In this document: positions 1 through 9,885 of the stretch, piece after piece | Layout of the letters: each line of letters opens with the position of its first letter | Numbering within the stretch: the first letter of the stretch is position 1 | DNA from: Nakaseomyces glabratus | Taxonomy: Eukaryota; Ascomycota; Saccharomycetes; Saccharomycetales; Saccharomycetaceae | DNA length: 64,000 nt | Assembly (NCBI RefSeq): GCF_010111755.1 | Contig: NC_088963.1 | Coordinates: forward strand, 186,001-250,000 | Direction: 5' to 3' | Notes under the pieces: model-generated | The model's input: only the letters and a program-made list of their open reading frames with translations | The model's database searches: none | What the model was told of the DNA's origin: nothing | Made by a program: the position numbers and the translations under genes

Positions 1-694
1 CGAAAGTTAAAAAACCCAAAATATCTATAACATCATCATGTGGTTTACCGTCAGTCAATTGAGTTATCCCAGACCAATCCTTGAATCTCTTACTTTTCCT
101 GAAAGTAAATGAGGCTTGTCTACAGTCAGACCAATGTACGTACTCTTCTCTAGTCATATTTCTCGTTCTGTCATCATTCATCTTTAATCTCTTCAGCGTA
201 GCAATATTTGCTTCTCTTTCATCCTCGTCAATGTCGTCTGCATCTTCATTGTTTTCCAATGGTTGTTCATTGAACATGAATTGTAACTCCCACGGCAGCT
301 TGATCTGTGACTTTTTCACTTTCATATTTGCAGAACTATCCTTCTCGTCTTTGTCGCCAGCTTTCTTCCCCAAGTCTTCCTCTTCTGCACCACCACCTGC
401 AGGGGCATTGGAATCTTGGTCCTTCGCATTCTTTCTCAGATCCTTCCAGGATAGATAACTTCTCAGTCTGTTCACTTTGGCCTTGTCGTGTCTGATCAGG
501 AAAATAACGTCCTCAGGTAATATACTCTTGACACCCCTGCTCTGTGCCGTCTTGTTTGCTTGCATCAATATCTCTACCACTTGCCCTCGCACTATGTCCT
601 CAATCAAGGATGTAGTCTCCAAAGGTGGTTCCGTAGTCTCACCTGAGACAAACATCATCTGCTGGATCTCCACGCGATACTTGTGCTTATCCAT
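1..694 (-). CDS. SPT3: SPT3, SAGA subunit (N-terminal part, cut by left edge)
   Basis: Spt3 is a SAGA coactivator subunit that contacts TBP and helps deliver it to TATA promoters in the nucleus. Reading the minus strand from the ATG at 692-694 gives an uninterrupted frame of about 231 codons to the window edge, so roughly the last 100 residues of a protein of about 330 are missing. The frame starts MDKHKYRVEIQQMMFVSGE and continues with the histone-fold segment (LIEDIVRGQVVEI, then LPEDVIFLIRHDKAKVNRL), an acidic linker, and the blocks LPWELQFMFNE and WSDCRQASFTFRK, all typical of yeast Spt3. S. cerevisiae SPT3 (YDR392W) is likewise divergent from YDR391C, as here. Identification is by recognised sequence plus synteny; only the missing C-terminus is unverified. 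Confidence 0.95.
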   Translation of the reverse strand, partial: MDKHKYRVEIQQMMFVSGETTEPPLETTSLIEDIVRGQVVEILMQANKTAQSRGVKSILPEDVIFLIRHDKAKVNRLRSYLSWKDLRKNAKDQDSNAPAGGGAEEEDLGKKAGDKDEKDSSANMKVKKSQIKLPWELQFMFNEQPLENNEDADDIDEDEREANIATLKRLKMNDDRTRNMTREEYVHWSDCRQASFTFRKSKRFKDWSGITQLTDGKPHDDVIDILGFLTF

Positions 695-858
695 CTTAGC
701 TTAGTGCCTTGTACCTCTGAAAACCCTATTGAGCACTGAAGAGTCCATCATCATAAAATCCTTTGAAATACAACTCTTCTAAAGTTGCTATACTGCTTTC
801 ATTCAAGCTGGGTTAGCTCATTGTCCTGGAAATTACATGTCTTCTTATACGTGTTATC

Positions 859-864
859 CACGTG
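859..864. promoter_or_regulatory. CACGTG E-box (Cbf1/Pho4-type) in SPT3 promoter
   Basis: A perfect CACGTG palindrome lies about 165 bp upstream of SPT3. This core is bound by yeast bHLH factors such as Cbf1 and Pho4. A 6-bp match alone is weak evidence, and function here is inferred from position only. Confidence 0.35.
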
Positions 865-1343
865 CATATAAATGCTATTATTATAACTAGAAGGTATACG
901 GTGTGTAGCAGTGAAGAGGTCAAATTGAGTGCCCAGCTCAGTGCTTGTTACATGATGCATCTGTTGGCATTCACGGTTCCGGTATTAGTATTGTGTAGCA
1001 TTGTGCGGGGGAAGATTGTGTGTTTGGCCTGTACAGGCTCATCGATTTCTTCAGAGTTAATCTGTGCATTGTCTCGCAGTCGATGATAAGTAAGAAATGT
1101 GTCATTATTGAAGTCTGAATCTTTCTCATGCAAACGATAGATTCTGAGTGACCCATCTACCATGTGTTATTATTGCCGTAATTGCACTCCCTTTGCTAAA
1201 TTTCAATTCATTATGTGCGTGTATGCATGGTTCTCTGTGAAATCGAAAGTACTGACTTGGAATTCCTCGAGGAAACCCTTGTCATATGTATTAGACTTTC
1301 TAAAAAGCAATAACTGGGGCTTAAGGGCATCGCTTGCATTCGC

Positions 1344-1351
1344 TATATAAA
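1344..1351 (+). promoter_or_regulatory. TATA box for the YDR391C homologue
   Basis: TATATAAA lies 114 bp upstream of the ATG at 1465, within the usual 40-120 bp TATA-to-start-site range plus a short leader. It fits a TATA-type regulated promoter. Confidence 0.55.
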
Positions 1352-1464
1352 CCATCATAGATATACGTTCTTTGTGTAATCTTGTAGCAGTATGTAAGAC
1401 GCTTGGTTCTCTAAATTTGATAAAACAGGAAGCGTATACCTCCCCCTCCCTCCCGCATATTATA

Positions 1465-2118
1465 ATGTCCGAAGTCAAGTTAAATATTACCAGAGACGTG
1501 GTCAGAGCTAGTGAGACTCTGTACAAGGCATTTGATGATTCGCATGCCTTCGATTACATCACCAAAAAGTTCTTCAACTTGCCGGTGGATGAGTATGTCT
1601 CCAAGGACAGAATCAACGCAATTACACATTACTATGTAGCCTGCTACCACGACAGTAACGGTGAAGTGGTAGAGGCTAACGATTACGACGCGGTGGCAGT
1701 CTTCTCCTTGCCAAACCAGCACCTGCCAAAATCCTTGACAAACGACCCACATTTCAACCAGGTGTTTTTCCATGATTTGAAGAGCAGACTAGCAGAGGTG
1801 ATCCCTGAGGACATCCACTACTACTACTTGTTCATGATCGGTAAGGACCTAACCCGTAAGGACACTAAGGGTTCCGTTAGAAAGATCTTTGAAGAGTACA
1901 AGAAGAGGGCTGACGCCGAGAACTGTGCCATTGTCCTGGAGGCCATCGCTGAGCACGCCAGATCAGTCTACGAGTACTTCGGTTTCAAGAACTACAAGAC
2001 CTTCCATTACGGTGTGGGCGAAGTCAACGAGCAAGGCCAGCCTGATCCAAATGGGAAAGGTTTCACCGGCTACCTCATGATCTACCACAAGGACGGGGAC
2101 AAAGTTTTGAGAGAATAA
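1465..2118 (+). CDS. YDR391C-family protein, GNAT-like
   Basis: This codes for 217 residues. I take the ATG at 1465 (MSEVKLNITRD) because it begins the family-like N-terminus and lies after the TATA box; the open frame extends 31 codons further 5' without a good start. The C-terminal half has the look of a GNAT acetyltransferase core: CAIVLEAIAEHARSVYEYFG followed by a strand and a final MIYHK segment. The molecular substrate is unknown, and the S. cerevisiae homologue is uncharacterised. It sits between SPT3 and tRNA-Gly/UBA2 exactly as YDR391C does in S. cerevisiae, so orthology is likely; the enzymatic role is an inference from fold-like motifs. Confidence 0.85.
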   Translation: MSEVKLNITRDVVRASETLYKAFDDSHAFDYITKKFFNLPVDEYVSKDRINAITHYYVACYHDSNGEVVEANDYDAVAVFSLPNQHLPKSLTNDPHFNQVFFHDLKSRLAEVIPEDIHYYYLFMIGKDLTRKDTKGSVRKIFEEYKKRADAENCAIVLEAIAEHARSVYEYFGFKNYKTFHYGVGEVNEQGQPDPNGKGFTGYLMIYHKDGDKVLRE

Positions 2119-2416
2119 TCTAAAGCAATCTATAATTCTTGATTTGGTACTTCGCATATATAGCAAGGCTTAAATTGATAAACACATCATATATTAAATA
2201 TTCATGCATCACGCATGCATATGGTCCACTCCTCCACCAATACTCCATACCATCATACAAGCAATATCTAGATAAAAAAAAACAGCTGTAGAATATCTAC
2301 CATTGTGATATATAGTCTCCTTATAGCTCCCAATATGTGTTTTAATCATATAACAAGTCAATCGGCGCATACTTAGAGTGCGCCAATTTTTGTTAGTTAC
2401 ACTAGAAATACAGTTC

Positions 2417-2488
2417 GCGTAAGTAGTATAGTGGTTAGAATCTATCCTTCCCAAGGATGGGACCCGGGTTCGATTCCCGGCTTTCGCA
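2417..2488 (+). tRNA. tRNA-Gly (anticodon CCC)
   Basis: The 72-nt cloverleaf has acceptor strand GCGTAAG pairing with CTTTCGC, anticodon stem TATCC/GGATG, loop TTCCCAA (anticodon CCC), and T-arm CCGGG-TTCGATT-CCCGG. The discriminator base is A at 2488, and a T-rich Pol III terminator follows near 2498-2505. The fourth acceptor pair is a T-T mismatch; all other stem pairs are Watson-Crick or wobble. No intron is visible. A tRNA-Gly(CCC) gene occurs at the same place next to UBA2 in S. cerevisiae, as far as I recall. Confidence 0.93.
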
Positions 2489-2768
2489 GCTTTCTTTATT
2501 TTTTTCGATCAGCTCTAAGCTGGTTTTTTGCCAAAATTTCAAAAATCGATGCTTCCTTAGCAGAACTGCATAGTGGTGATGCCTTTCATTAGCACCAAGT
2601 AGTTTTGCGGATATATTTTTGTTACAATTTGGTGTGCTATTTGTAATTCTAGTACAGTACCTTCTATAATCTCCACCAGTTGGGAACGGAACACTGTTTA
2701 CTGCATTTGTTAAATACTCATAAATTAAGCCTGATCATAAGCTGCATACAATATTTGTTGGGCAGGAT

Positions 2769-4667
2769 ATGGCAGTGAGAGAATCAAACTTGGTTAAAAT
2801 CCTGGGTGATGAAGGATACCAGAAGCTTAGGTCTACGAAATGCTTGTTAGTAGGTGCCGGTGGTATTGGATCAGAACTACTGAAGGATTTGGTTTTGATG
2901 GAGGTTGGTGAAATACATGTTGTCGACCTGGATACAATAGATTTATCAAACCTGAATAGGCAGTTTCTGTTCAGACAGAAAGATATAAAGAAGCCCAAAT
3001 CGGCCATTGCAGTTAATGCAGTCCAATCATTTAGCAACTCTAAGCTGGTACCATACCAGGACAATATCATGGACACAAATGTATTCCCACTTCATTGGTT
3101 CCAACAATTTGACATTATTTTCAATGCGCTCGATAACTTAGCAGCTAGAAGGTACGTTAATAAGATGACGCAATTCCTATCTATACCTTTGCTGGAGTCC
3201 GGTACTTCAGGCTTTGATGGCTACATACAACCTATTATCCCAGGAAAGACTGAGTGTTTTGATTGTACGAAGAAGGAAACACCAAAGACATTCCCTGTGT
3301 GTACTATCAGATCAACACCATCCCTACCAGTTCATTGTATTGTATGGGCAAAGAACTTCTTGTTCGGTCAATTATTCTCTTCTTCGGCAAATGATATAGC
3401 AAACGAGCAGATGAATGAACAAGATTGGGGTACAGATGATGTCGAAGAAATCAACCGTATCAAGAATGAAACTAATGAATTGAAAGAGCTACAAAATATA
3501 ATCATTTCAGGTGACAAGTCTAGAATACGGGATATAATCAGCAAGCTGTTTATACAAGACATCGAGAAGTTACTTCTAATTGAGAACCTATGGAAAACGA
3601 GAGCTAAGCCAGTTGCTCTTACCCCAAAGCAACTGCAGGAGTCAGAGCAGCTAGGAGATGTGAATCACTTGAACTTGAATGAAATCTGGGACCTGGAGAC
3701 TCAAATTGCAAAATTCACCCAAATTACATCTAAACTTATGGATAGGTATAACACAGAAAGTGCTATAGATTTTGATAAAGACGATCAAGATACATTGGAA
3801 TTTGTTGCCACTGCAGCTAATATTCGTGCCCATATTTTCCATATTCCCGTTAAGTCTGTGTTTGATATAAAACAGATTGCAGGTAATATCATTCCTGCTA
3901 TTGCTACTACGAATGCAATAATCGCAGGTCTGTCATCTCTAATGTCATTGAGAGTTTTGAATCTCCTAAAATATGCCAAAGTTGATAAGCCAACTGATAT
4001 CAATATGGCATTCACAGCAAAGGCCAGTAATTTAGCTCAAAACAGATACTTGTCTAATCCTAAATTGGTATCTCCAAACAAAAAATGTGCAGTTTGCTCT
4101 AAAGTCATTCGTGGAGTTTTCAAAGTAACTAAAAATCAAATGGAAAAGCATTCTTTTATGGACTTTATAAATGCACTTACTTCAACCTCAAAACTATCTG
4201 ATGACATTTCAATTTTAGATGCCACTACTCAGAGACTGTTGTATGATTATGATTTTGAAGACCTCGCAGAAAAGAAGCTTGTTGATCTTTCTTTGAAAAA
4301 TGGTTCAGTGCTATTAATTACAGATGAGGAAGAAGAAGCTGGTCTAACTAAACAAATCATGGAATACTACATTGAAATATCTGATGAATCCGAAGATAAA
4401 ATAGAGCAACTGTCACTTCCTCAAATCATACCACAATTCAGCATTCCTTCCGAAACTGCCGATGAAAATGGAGGTGGTGATATGTTGCAGAATGACTCAC
4501 TAATGACAAGTAATGATCAAACTACACCTATAGTAGTTTCAGAATCCGATGCTGTAGAAAATGGTAACAATAAACGTCCATTGACAGAAGAACTAGAATA
4601 CCAGAGTATTAAAAGTAGGAAGTTAAATCCAATCGAAGATGATGATGAGTTAGTTATATTGGATTAG
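2769..4667 (+). CDS. UBA2: UBA2, SUMO-activating enzyme catalytic subunit
   Basis: Uba2 pairs with Aos1 to form the nuclear E1 that adenylates Smt3/SUMO and carries it as a thioester before transfer to Ubc9. The 632-residue protein (S. cerevisiae 636) shows the nucleotide-binding loop GAGGIGSE at residues 29-36, the DLDTIDLSNLNRQFLF adenylation segment, and zinc-ligand pairs ECFDC (C163, C166) and CAVC near residue 440. The catalytic cysteine is C178 in FPVCTIRSTPS. A ubiquitin-fold domain and an acidic C-terminal tail with the SUMO-interaction-like end DDDELVILD follow. The ATG is well placed at the family N-terminus. It converges on SAC7 at its 3' end. Confidence 0.97.
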   Translation: MAVRESNLVKILGDEGYQKLRSTKCLLVGAGGIGSELLKDLVLMEVGEIHVVDLDTIDLSNLNRQFLFRQKDIKKPKSAIAVNAVQSFSNSKLVPYQDNIMDTNVFPLHWFQQFDIIFNALDNLAARRYVNKMTQFLSIPLLESGTSGFDGYIQPIIPGKTECFDCTKKETPKTFPVCTIRSTPSLPVHCIVWAKNFLFGQLFSSSANDIANEQMNEQDWGTDDVEEINRIKNETNELKELQNIIISGDKSRIRDIISKLFIQDIEKLLLIENLWKTRAKPVALTPKQLQESEQLGDVNHLNLNEIWDLETQIAKFTQITSKLMDRYNTESAIDFDKDDQDTLEFVATAANIRAHIFHIPVKSVFDIKQIAGNIIPAIATTNAIIAGLSSLMSLRVLNLLKYAKVDKPTDINMAFTAKASNLAQNRYLSNPKLVSPNKKCAVCSKVIRGVFKVTKNQMEKHSFMDFINALTSTSKLSDDISILDATTQRLLYDYDFEDLAEKKLVDLSLKNGSVLLITDEEEEAGLTKQIMEYYIEISDESEDKIEQLSLPQIIPQFSIPSETADENGGGDMLQNDSLMTSNDQTTPIVVSESDAVENGNNKRPLTEELEYQSIKSRKLNPIEDDDELVILD

Positions 4668-5071
4668 GTTTCCCTGCTAGTTAAAGCACCGATTCTTATG
4701 TATTTCAATTATCTGGTTGATGTAATGTATATAGCGCATATATGTACGAATTAGAGTCCTAATCTAATAATGAATCCGTGAAAATGTTCAGACATGCCAA
4801 TTGAACTGAACTTTTGCATACTGTATTGCTATCATCGAAAAATAGAAACTAATATTATTGGTATTACTAATTGTGGTTCCTCCATGTTAATTCTATATGA
4901 TAAAACACTAATATAACGATTGAATATGTTAGAAGTGTTGTCAAGTAGCATATTATAAAATATGGATTCTAAACTGTGGGGTATAAATTTAGCTAATATA
5001 AAAGGAATACTAGTACAACCAAGTACGGAACTTGAATATATATAACAAATAAATCAAAGCTACTGTAGTGA
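4668..5071. other. Convergent intergenic region UBA2 / SAC7
   Basis: This 404-bp AT-rich stretch lies between two convergent stop codons. It should contain both 3' UTRs and polyadenylation signals (many TATATA/TATGTA-type motifs, for example around 4725-4745 and 5036-5045). I see no ORF or RNA gene. Confidence 0.6.
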
Positions 5072-6877
5072 TCAATTACGGCTGGTTAATCTTGCAAACC
5101 ATGACTCTCTCTTCTTAGCTTTGCTCTCTATAGACTCTTGGGAATATGCAATTGGGGAACGAGGTCTTTCAAACTTCTCTGTAGAGGAGCTACCATTTTT
5201 CGGCAGGTTATCTTCAGAGCGGTTTAATATAAGTGATAATGGTCTACCAGATGAATTTGATGTGATACTTCTACCACTAACTGATCTTTGAACTTTTGGA
5301 ATTGAAAGGAGGTGTTGTCTATGATTTGATGAGTGTACTGGAGATGATAGATGGGGATCTACATTTTCATCATCATTCAAAAGGTCGTCACCTTCGCCAT
5401 CCGTAGCTGTATCACCCGTATCACTTAGAATGCCCGGTTTGTGTAGCCAAGGAAATAATCTAGAACGCCTTTTGTTACTAGCAATAACATCAGGGACCAT
5501 TGGTGCAGAGCCGATGGATCTCGAGTGTGGTCGTTGATATTTTGGTACCTGTAGAGCTGGGCTCTTCGCCTCGGGTTTAGAATGTATGTTATTTTGCTGT
5601 GAAGTTGCTGTAGAAGTCGTCTTGCTATTATCGGGTGTGCCCTTTATTGTGGTAGTCTCGGTTTGTATCTGTATATTAGGCAACGGTGAACTGGTCTTAT
5701 CTCTGTTAGTGGTGGATTCCGTTGTGCTCTTTTGATGGACACTTTCACTTATTTTTTTCTGTTGGTCATCTTTAGTGCTCTTCAGCAGGTGTGGAAGTAG
5801 TTTGTATGTATATTCTATCAGAAACTCGACCACAAGTCGGGATAGTTCGTATTCTTTGGGGTCTAGGTCGTGTTGTGGGTGCGACAAAATCGATGGCTGA
5901 AAAATGGCGGCCAAATTGGAGCCTGACATCAGATTCAGTTGGGATTGTCTGGCAAACAGACTCAGCAGATCCAGAAGGTATATGGTCAGTTGTTTGCTAT
6001 CACTCAATAAATCAGTGAACAGCTCTTCGTACTCCTTGATCGCGGCCCTGATACACCTAGACAGTTTCTTCTTTCTCCGCAGTTGCTTCCGCTTGGCCTC
6101 TTCTTCGGTGATGTGTTGCTCGTCCTCGTTCTCGTTATCGCCGTCGTTGGCCCTATCGTCTGTGTCTTGTTTTGTGGATTCCGTGAGCTTCATGGTTAGG
6201 GTGTTCTCCTTGTTGGCGTTAGGGTGGCTGACCTCATTGTTGAGCATGTACTTCAATATGCGGGGCCTGTTCATCAGCGGAGCTCTGAATTTTTCATACA
6301 GAGCGAGCGGTATCAGTGGTTCCTCGAGGTTGTTCAAGTAGCGTCTCAGCAGTGATGCCACGTCGTGCACCGTGTAGGGCTCCCAGTTGCTGAACTTGGC
6401 ACCGTAGTCCGGCGGGGTGGAAAAGATGTATTGCAGCTCTTTTATACGCTTGCTGTTGCCCGCGATTCTAAACACACCTGAGGTACTCAGCCCGTTCGAC
6501 TTCAGGTACGCACCGCACTTCGCCACAACAATGGGTATCCTCCCGAAGCTGACCAGCTCGCTCTGCACAATCACCTCAGCGCTGGCCACAGACAGAGACT
6601 CCTCAAGCGAGACACCAAACACCCGCCCGGAGAACCCGTTGCGTCCAGACAGGAACTGGTCCCGGTAGTCCCTGAAGTCCTGGCGCTCCGCAGCGCCAAC
6701 CTCGTTCTTGATCGGGGAGCCGGTCTTCGGCGCAGTGTGGTTGTAGGAGTGGCCCCGCTGGTACACCGGCCGCGATGGCGTCGACAGGTTCTCAGAAGAG
6801 ACACTCTTGGGATTATTGACAAAATTCTTCCAGAACGGCATGTGTCGCGATGGCGATATCGAGTGCTTGTTAGGCAT
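5072..6877 (-). CDS. SAC7: SAC7, Rho1 GTPase-activating protein
   Basis: Sac7 stimulates GTP hydrolysis by Rho1 and so dampens cell-wall-integrity and actin signalling at the cell cortex. The 601-residue protein has a basic, Ser/Pro-rich N-terminus, then a RhoGAP domain at about residues 87-361 with the arginine finger R137 in GVFRIAG and the conserved block [11 protein letters not shown]. An acidic/Lys-rich insert at about 213-282 splits the domain, and a long disordered Ser/Thr/Asn-rich tail follows. S. cerevisiae Sac7 is slightly longer (about 654). The order UBA2-SAC7-RVS167 matches YDR390C-YDR389W-YDR388W, which favours SAC7 over its duplicate BAG7. Base composition shifts within the gene: the first third is clearly GC-rich, the tail AT-rich. 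Confidence 0.93.
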   Translation of the reverse strand: MPNKHSISPSRHMPFWKNFVNNPKSVSSENLSTPSRPVYQRGHSYNHTAPKTGSPIKNEVGAAERQDFRDYRDQFLSGRNGFSGRVFGVSLEESLSVASAEVIVQSELVSFGRIPIVVAKCGAYLKSNGLSTSGVFRIAGNSKRIKELQYIFSTPPDYGAKFSNWEPYTVHDVASLLRRYLNNLEEPLIPLALYEKFRAPLMNRPRILKYMLNNEVSHPNANKENTLTMKLTESTKQDTDDRANDGDNENEDEQHITEEEAKRKQLRRKKKLSRCIRAAIKEYEELFTDLLSDSKQLTIYLLDLLSLFARQSQLNLMSGSNLAAIFQPSILSHPQHDLDPKEYELSRLVVEFLIEYTYKLLPHLLKSTKDDQQKKISESVHQKSTTESTTNRDKTSSPLPNIQIQTETTTIKGTPDNSKTTSTATSQQNNIHSKPEAKSPALQVPKYQRPHSRSIGSAPMVPDVIASNKRRSRLFPWLHKPGILSDTGDTATDGEGDDLLNDDENVDPHLSSPVHSSNHRQHLLSIPKVQRSVSGRSITSNSSGRPLSLILNRSEDNLPKNGSSSTEKFERPRSPIAYSQESIESKAKKRESWFARLTSRN

Positions 6878-7882
6878 GAAAGGGCTGTGGAAAAAGTAGT
6901 ATTAAGTAATACTGCAATTAAATAGAAAAAAGGCGGGTATCCTGCTATATTAACTGTATTACGTTAGCGCTATTTGTATTACTTCTTGTGGTGCAATCGC
7001 ACTATTAATATAATTGCAATTGCTCAAAACGGGAAACCGAAGAGTTCCCTCATCTGGAGCTTCATCAATTTTTCCCAGTTTATGTGAACAATCAATTTAC
7101 TTTGTAGAGAAGGGGCCCGCACTCCCAGAAACACCCGCACAAACAATCCTAACCTCATCGGTCTCTCCGTCCCGCTCTTTCTTCCTGGCGCCCCCGCCAG
7201 ATATTTTAAATGGAAATTGCAATTACCCTTTTAAGTTCGTTTTTTCCAGTTCTTGGGGCACCCCCGCGGGATTCTCTATGCGGGGAGGCGTCTTTCCCTG
7301 TGCCCATTATTTCTCGGATCACCCACACCTGCAAGGAATGCAATCTCCTAAACGGGAAATTTAATTTACTGCGAAGAGGTGCCGTCAAAGCTGGATTAGC
7401 ATGCACTGCTCAGACAATTGCGCACAGGGATGCAGAAATACAAGCCAGGAAACTGGGCTGTGCGGATTTGCTGAGTGCCAAGTGCTTCGCCCCTTCTGTC
7501 TTGGGTTGTACAGATCTGGCCCCTTAGTGAATGAGCCGCAGGGGGGCGCATTAAGCAAAAGGATTTCACGCGTCTTCGGCTTCTCCTTCCCCTCTGTCTC
7601 TCTGTCTCCCCTCCGCGGGTGTCTGTGCATTTTCGGCTCGTTGTCATGTTTCCTCTCTGCACCTCCTGATCGTACGTAAGCGGCGATCGGGGCTCGGTGG
7701 CCGAGTCCGTTAGGGTTTTGTGTTTCACATGACGTACCAATCATCTTTTAGGTCTTGATGTAACCCTAAGTTTGAAGGAGAAGGGTGGGGCAGGGAGGAA
7801 CACGCAAGCCCTATAATATGCGTTTGCATATGCTGGATACACTTACTATTAGAACAAATATACATCTACATAGCGCTAAGGA
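6878..7882. other. SAC7 upstream region
   Basis: This 1-kb gap lies between the SAC7 start and the RVS167 stop (both minus strand), so it is SAC7 promoter plus RVS167 3' UTR. It is patchily GC-rich, with C/T-rich tracts at about 7160-7320 and 7580-7670, and overlapping ORFs on both strands that lack any recognisable sequence. It holds a Pdr1-like TCCGCGGG at 7612-7619. No gene is supported. Confidence 0.55.
7612..7619 (+). promoter_or_regulatory. Possible Pdr1/Pdr3 element (TCCGCGGG)
   Basis: The octamer TCCGCGGG fits the PDRE consensus TCCRYGSR and lies about 735 bp upstream of the SAC7 ATG. A single element in GC-rich sequence could arise by chance, so regulatory use is doubtful. Confidence 0.2.
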
Positions 7883-9283
7883 CTAGTTGAGCTGGACGTA
7901 GTTGCCAGGGAAGACACCTTGCTGGCCGTTGTACCTGCCTGTCCACCACTCGTTCACGTCTGGAGTACGCTGCACCACTTCTATCACTGCGCCTGCAGGG
8001 AAGCTTAGGTCTCCTGCGGCCTGTGCCTGGTAGTCATACAGCGCAGTGACCGTTTCTACAGGTGCACCAGCAGGTGCTGGAGCAGCCATGGGCTGCTGTG
8101 GGGGTTGTGGGACGGCTGCACCGGCGCCCATCGCAGTGTATGCTGGTGGTGCAGCTTGTTGCTGGTATCCCATCGCACCGGCGCCAACGGCACCTGCTCC
8201 GACAGCCCCGACAGCCCCGACAGCCCCAACAGCGCCTGGACCCATGGCTGGTTGCTGTACTCCGTACCCGGTAGCTGGTGGAGACTGCATGCCACCGTAA
8301 CCAGTGGCGTTGGGGGACTGCATTTGACCGTATCCTGGTGTGGTGCTTCCGACAGCACCATATGCGCCTGGCGTGGGTGAGGCGCTGTCGGTGTCCTTAC
8401 CGTAGCGTCTTCTGGTCATCTCCAGTTTGGTCTTGGAGTAGCCGATCTTAAAGTGGGTGATGGTCAAGGAGTCCGTTTGTTCCTCGATGTTGCCTCTCTT
8501 GGCGATGAAGGCCTCTATGATGTCACTGTTCAAATCGAAGTAAGGAATCTTCATGTCCTGGAATTTGTTGTATAGTGTGTAGAAAATGTTCAATTGCATG
8601 TAGTAGAAAGACACAAATAATGGTTGCACAAACTGTGCCTCGAGACTGAACAGAATAGGCAGTTGTTCCTTCAACATGTCATTATAGTAGTCGTACTCTT
8701 GTTGGGCTGTCTCCATGTCAACTTGAGCTTTGTACATCTTTTCTTCCACTTTAGGCTTGGCATCCGGCTTCTCAGATTTCTTCTCGTACTTGGTGTAGGT
8801 ATTCAAGTGCCTGTCCAGATCCAGCTTCTTATGGTTACGCTTGGTGGCCATCTTTCTAATGTAAGTGATGATCTTCAACAGTTCCTGGCAGGGCTTCACG
8901 ACTTTCTCCTCCACCAGCGCTAAATCCGGCTTCAAAGTCTGTTGCAACTCGGCAACAAGAGCCCTGTACTGTTCACTGGCCTCTATACCTTCTGGATTGT
9001 CCTCGGGGATAGTGGCATTGGGGTCACTCATCTTACCACTGATGGGCAAGAAGATCTCCTCCATCGCCTTGGCAAACCCAATCTGGTGGTTCAGCATACC
9101 ATTCACTGCGGAAGAGTAACGCTTGGACTCCTCACTCAGCTTCTTGGTCTCCTGCTCCAACTCCTTGAAACGACGTTCGGCATCCTCATACACAGGGTCC
9201 TCCGTCTGCTCACCCATCTTAAACTTCTGGCGGAAGGACTGCGGAGCCCTCGTCACCACTTTTGTAAATCCTTTAAAACTCAT
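7883..9283 (-). CDS. RVS167: RVS167, N-BAR/SH3 amphiphysin-like protein
   Basis: Rvs167 works as a heterodimer with Rvs161 to bend and scission endocytic membranes at cortical actin patches. The 466-residue protein (S. cerevisiae 482) starts [20 protein letters not shown], with an amphipathic N-terminal helix. The coiled BAR domain runs to about residue 260, followed by a Gly/Pro/Ala-rich linker with tandem GAV repeats (about 350-372). A C-terminal SH3 domain at about 411-466 carries ALYDYQ, the WW pair and the final GVFPGNYV. The linker repeat is coded by repeated CGACAGCCCC-like units around 8195-8235 (plus-strand sense), a likely site of length variation. The neighbouring SAC7 is in the same order and orientation as in S. 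cerevisiae. Confidence 0.96.
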   Translation of the reverse strand: MSFKGFTKVVTRAPQSFRQKFKMGEQTEDPVYEDAERRFKELEQETKKLSEESKRYSSAVNGMLNHQIGFAKAMEEIFLPISGKMSDPNATIPEDNPEGIEASEQYRALVAELQQTLKPDLALVEEKVVKPCQELLKIITYIRKMATKRNHKKLDLDRHLNTYTKYEKKSEKPDAKPKVEEKMYKAQVDMETAQQEYDYYNDMLKEQLPILFSLEAQFVQPLFVSFYYMQLNIFYTLYNKFQDMKIPYFDLNSDIIEAFIAKRGNIEEQTDSLTITHFKIGYSKTKLEMTRRRYGKDTDSASPTPGAYGAVGSTTPGYGQMQSPNATGYGGMQSPPATGYGVQQPAMGPGAVGAVGAVGAVGAGAVGAGAMGYQQQAAPPAYTAMGAGAAVPQPPQQPMAAPAPAGAPVETVTALYDYQAQAAGDLSFPAGAVIEVVQRTPDVNEWWTGRYNGQQGVFPGNYVQLN

Positions 9284-9885
9284 TACTGCTCTTTACCGCT
9301 TGCACAACTGGCTGCCTATTTCAAGAACACTACTTGATGAGTGCGATTCGTTGGTCCCTTTTATGGTCATTTCGCTGTTTTCGCTGTTCTCGCTCAGCTT
9401 TCCTGGAAAAAAATCCCTTCTAAGAGCGACATCGCAAATGAAATTGGCAATAAAGGGTTCAAGAGGACTCATGCTCACAATATTTTGGCATAAACATATA
9501 GCAAGTCTCTAATATTTCTACGATGCATATAACTCTGACTTGCATTATAAATTCAGATTGTCATATCTGGGCAGTCTTTCTGCGTGTCTCTAAGGACAAC
9601 CTGATGTAAATACAGTAGAACTTCCCCATTATCCACAATGCATGATAGCATATCCTGTTTCCAGTAACTGGTATAGGACTGCTCGTTAATCTTGTATATA
9701 TGATGTCTTTGCAGTGCTCTCTACAATACCTTGTATGTGCTAGTCACGCTACATTTCTTGCTGCACTTGCAACTGGGATCATCGCTGAGTTGACAAAAAT
9801 GTGATGAGACTTATAACTAACAGCCATACTGTTGATAGCACAGATAACAGAGTCAAGGTCATTACAAGAGAGTAGTAAGATCAGT
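9284..9885. other. Divergent promoter region RVS167 / CIN10
   Basis: This 602-bp gap lies between divergent genes. The RVS167 side has a repeated GCTGTT/TCTCGCT pattern at about 9370-9400, and the rest is AT-rich. No other gene is supported; the open frame running 18 codons upstream of the CIN10 ATG begins with TTG, not ATG. Confidence 0.55.

Larger units (their letters stand above)
695..1464. other. Divergent promoter region SPT3 / YDR391C homologue
   Basis: This 770-bp gap separates two divergently transcribed genes and contains no credible ORF. It holds a perfect CACGTG box at 859-864, about 165 bp upstream of the SPT3 ATG, and a TATATAAA at 1344-1351, about 115 bp upstream of the other gene's ATG. 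The leader just before 1465 is pyrimidine-rich. Assignment of the boxes to each gene is by distance only. Confidence 0.6.

Noticed and set aside
8046..8380. Several frames antisense to the RVS167 linker
   Set aside because: They are shadows of the GC-rich, repetitive Gly/Pro/Ala linker of RVS167.
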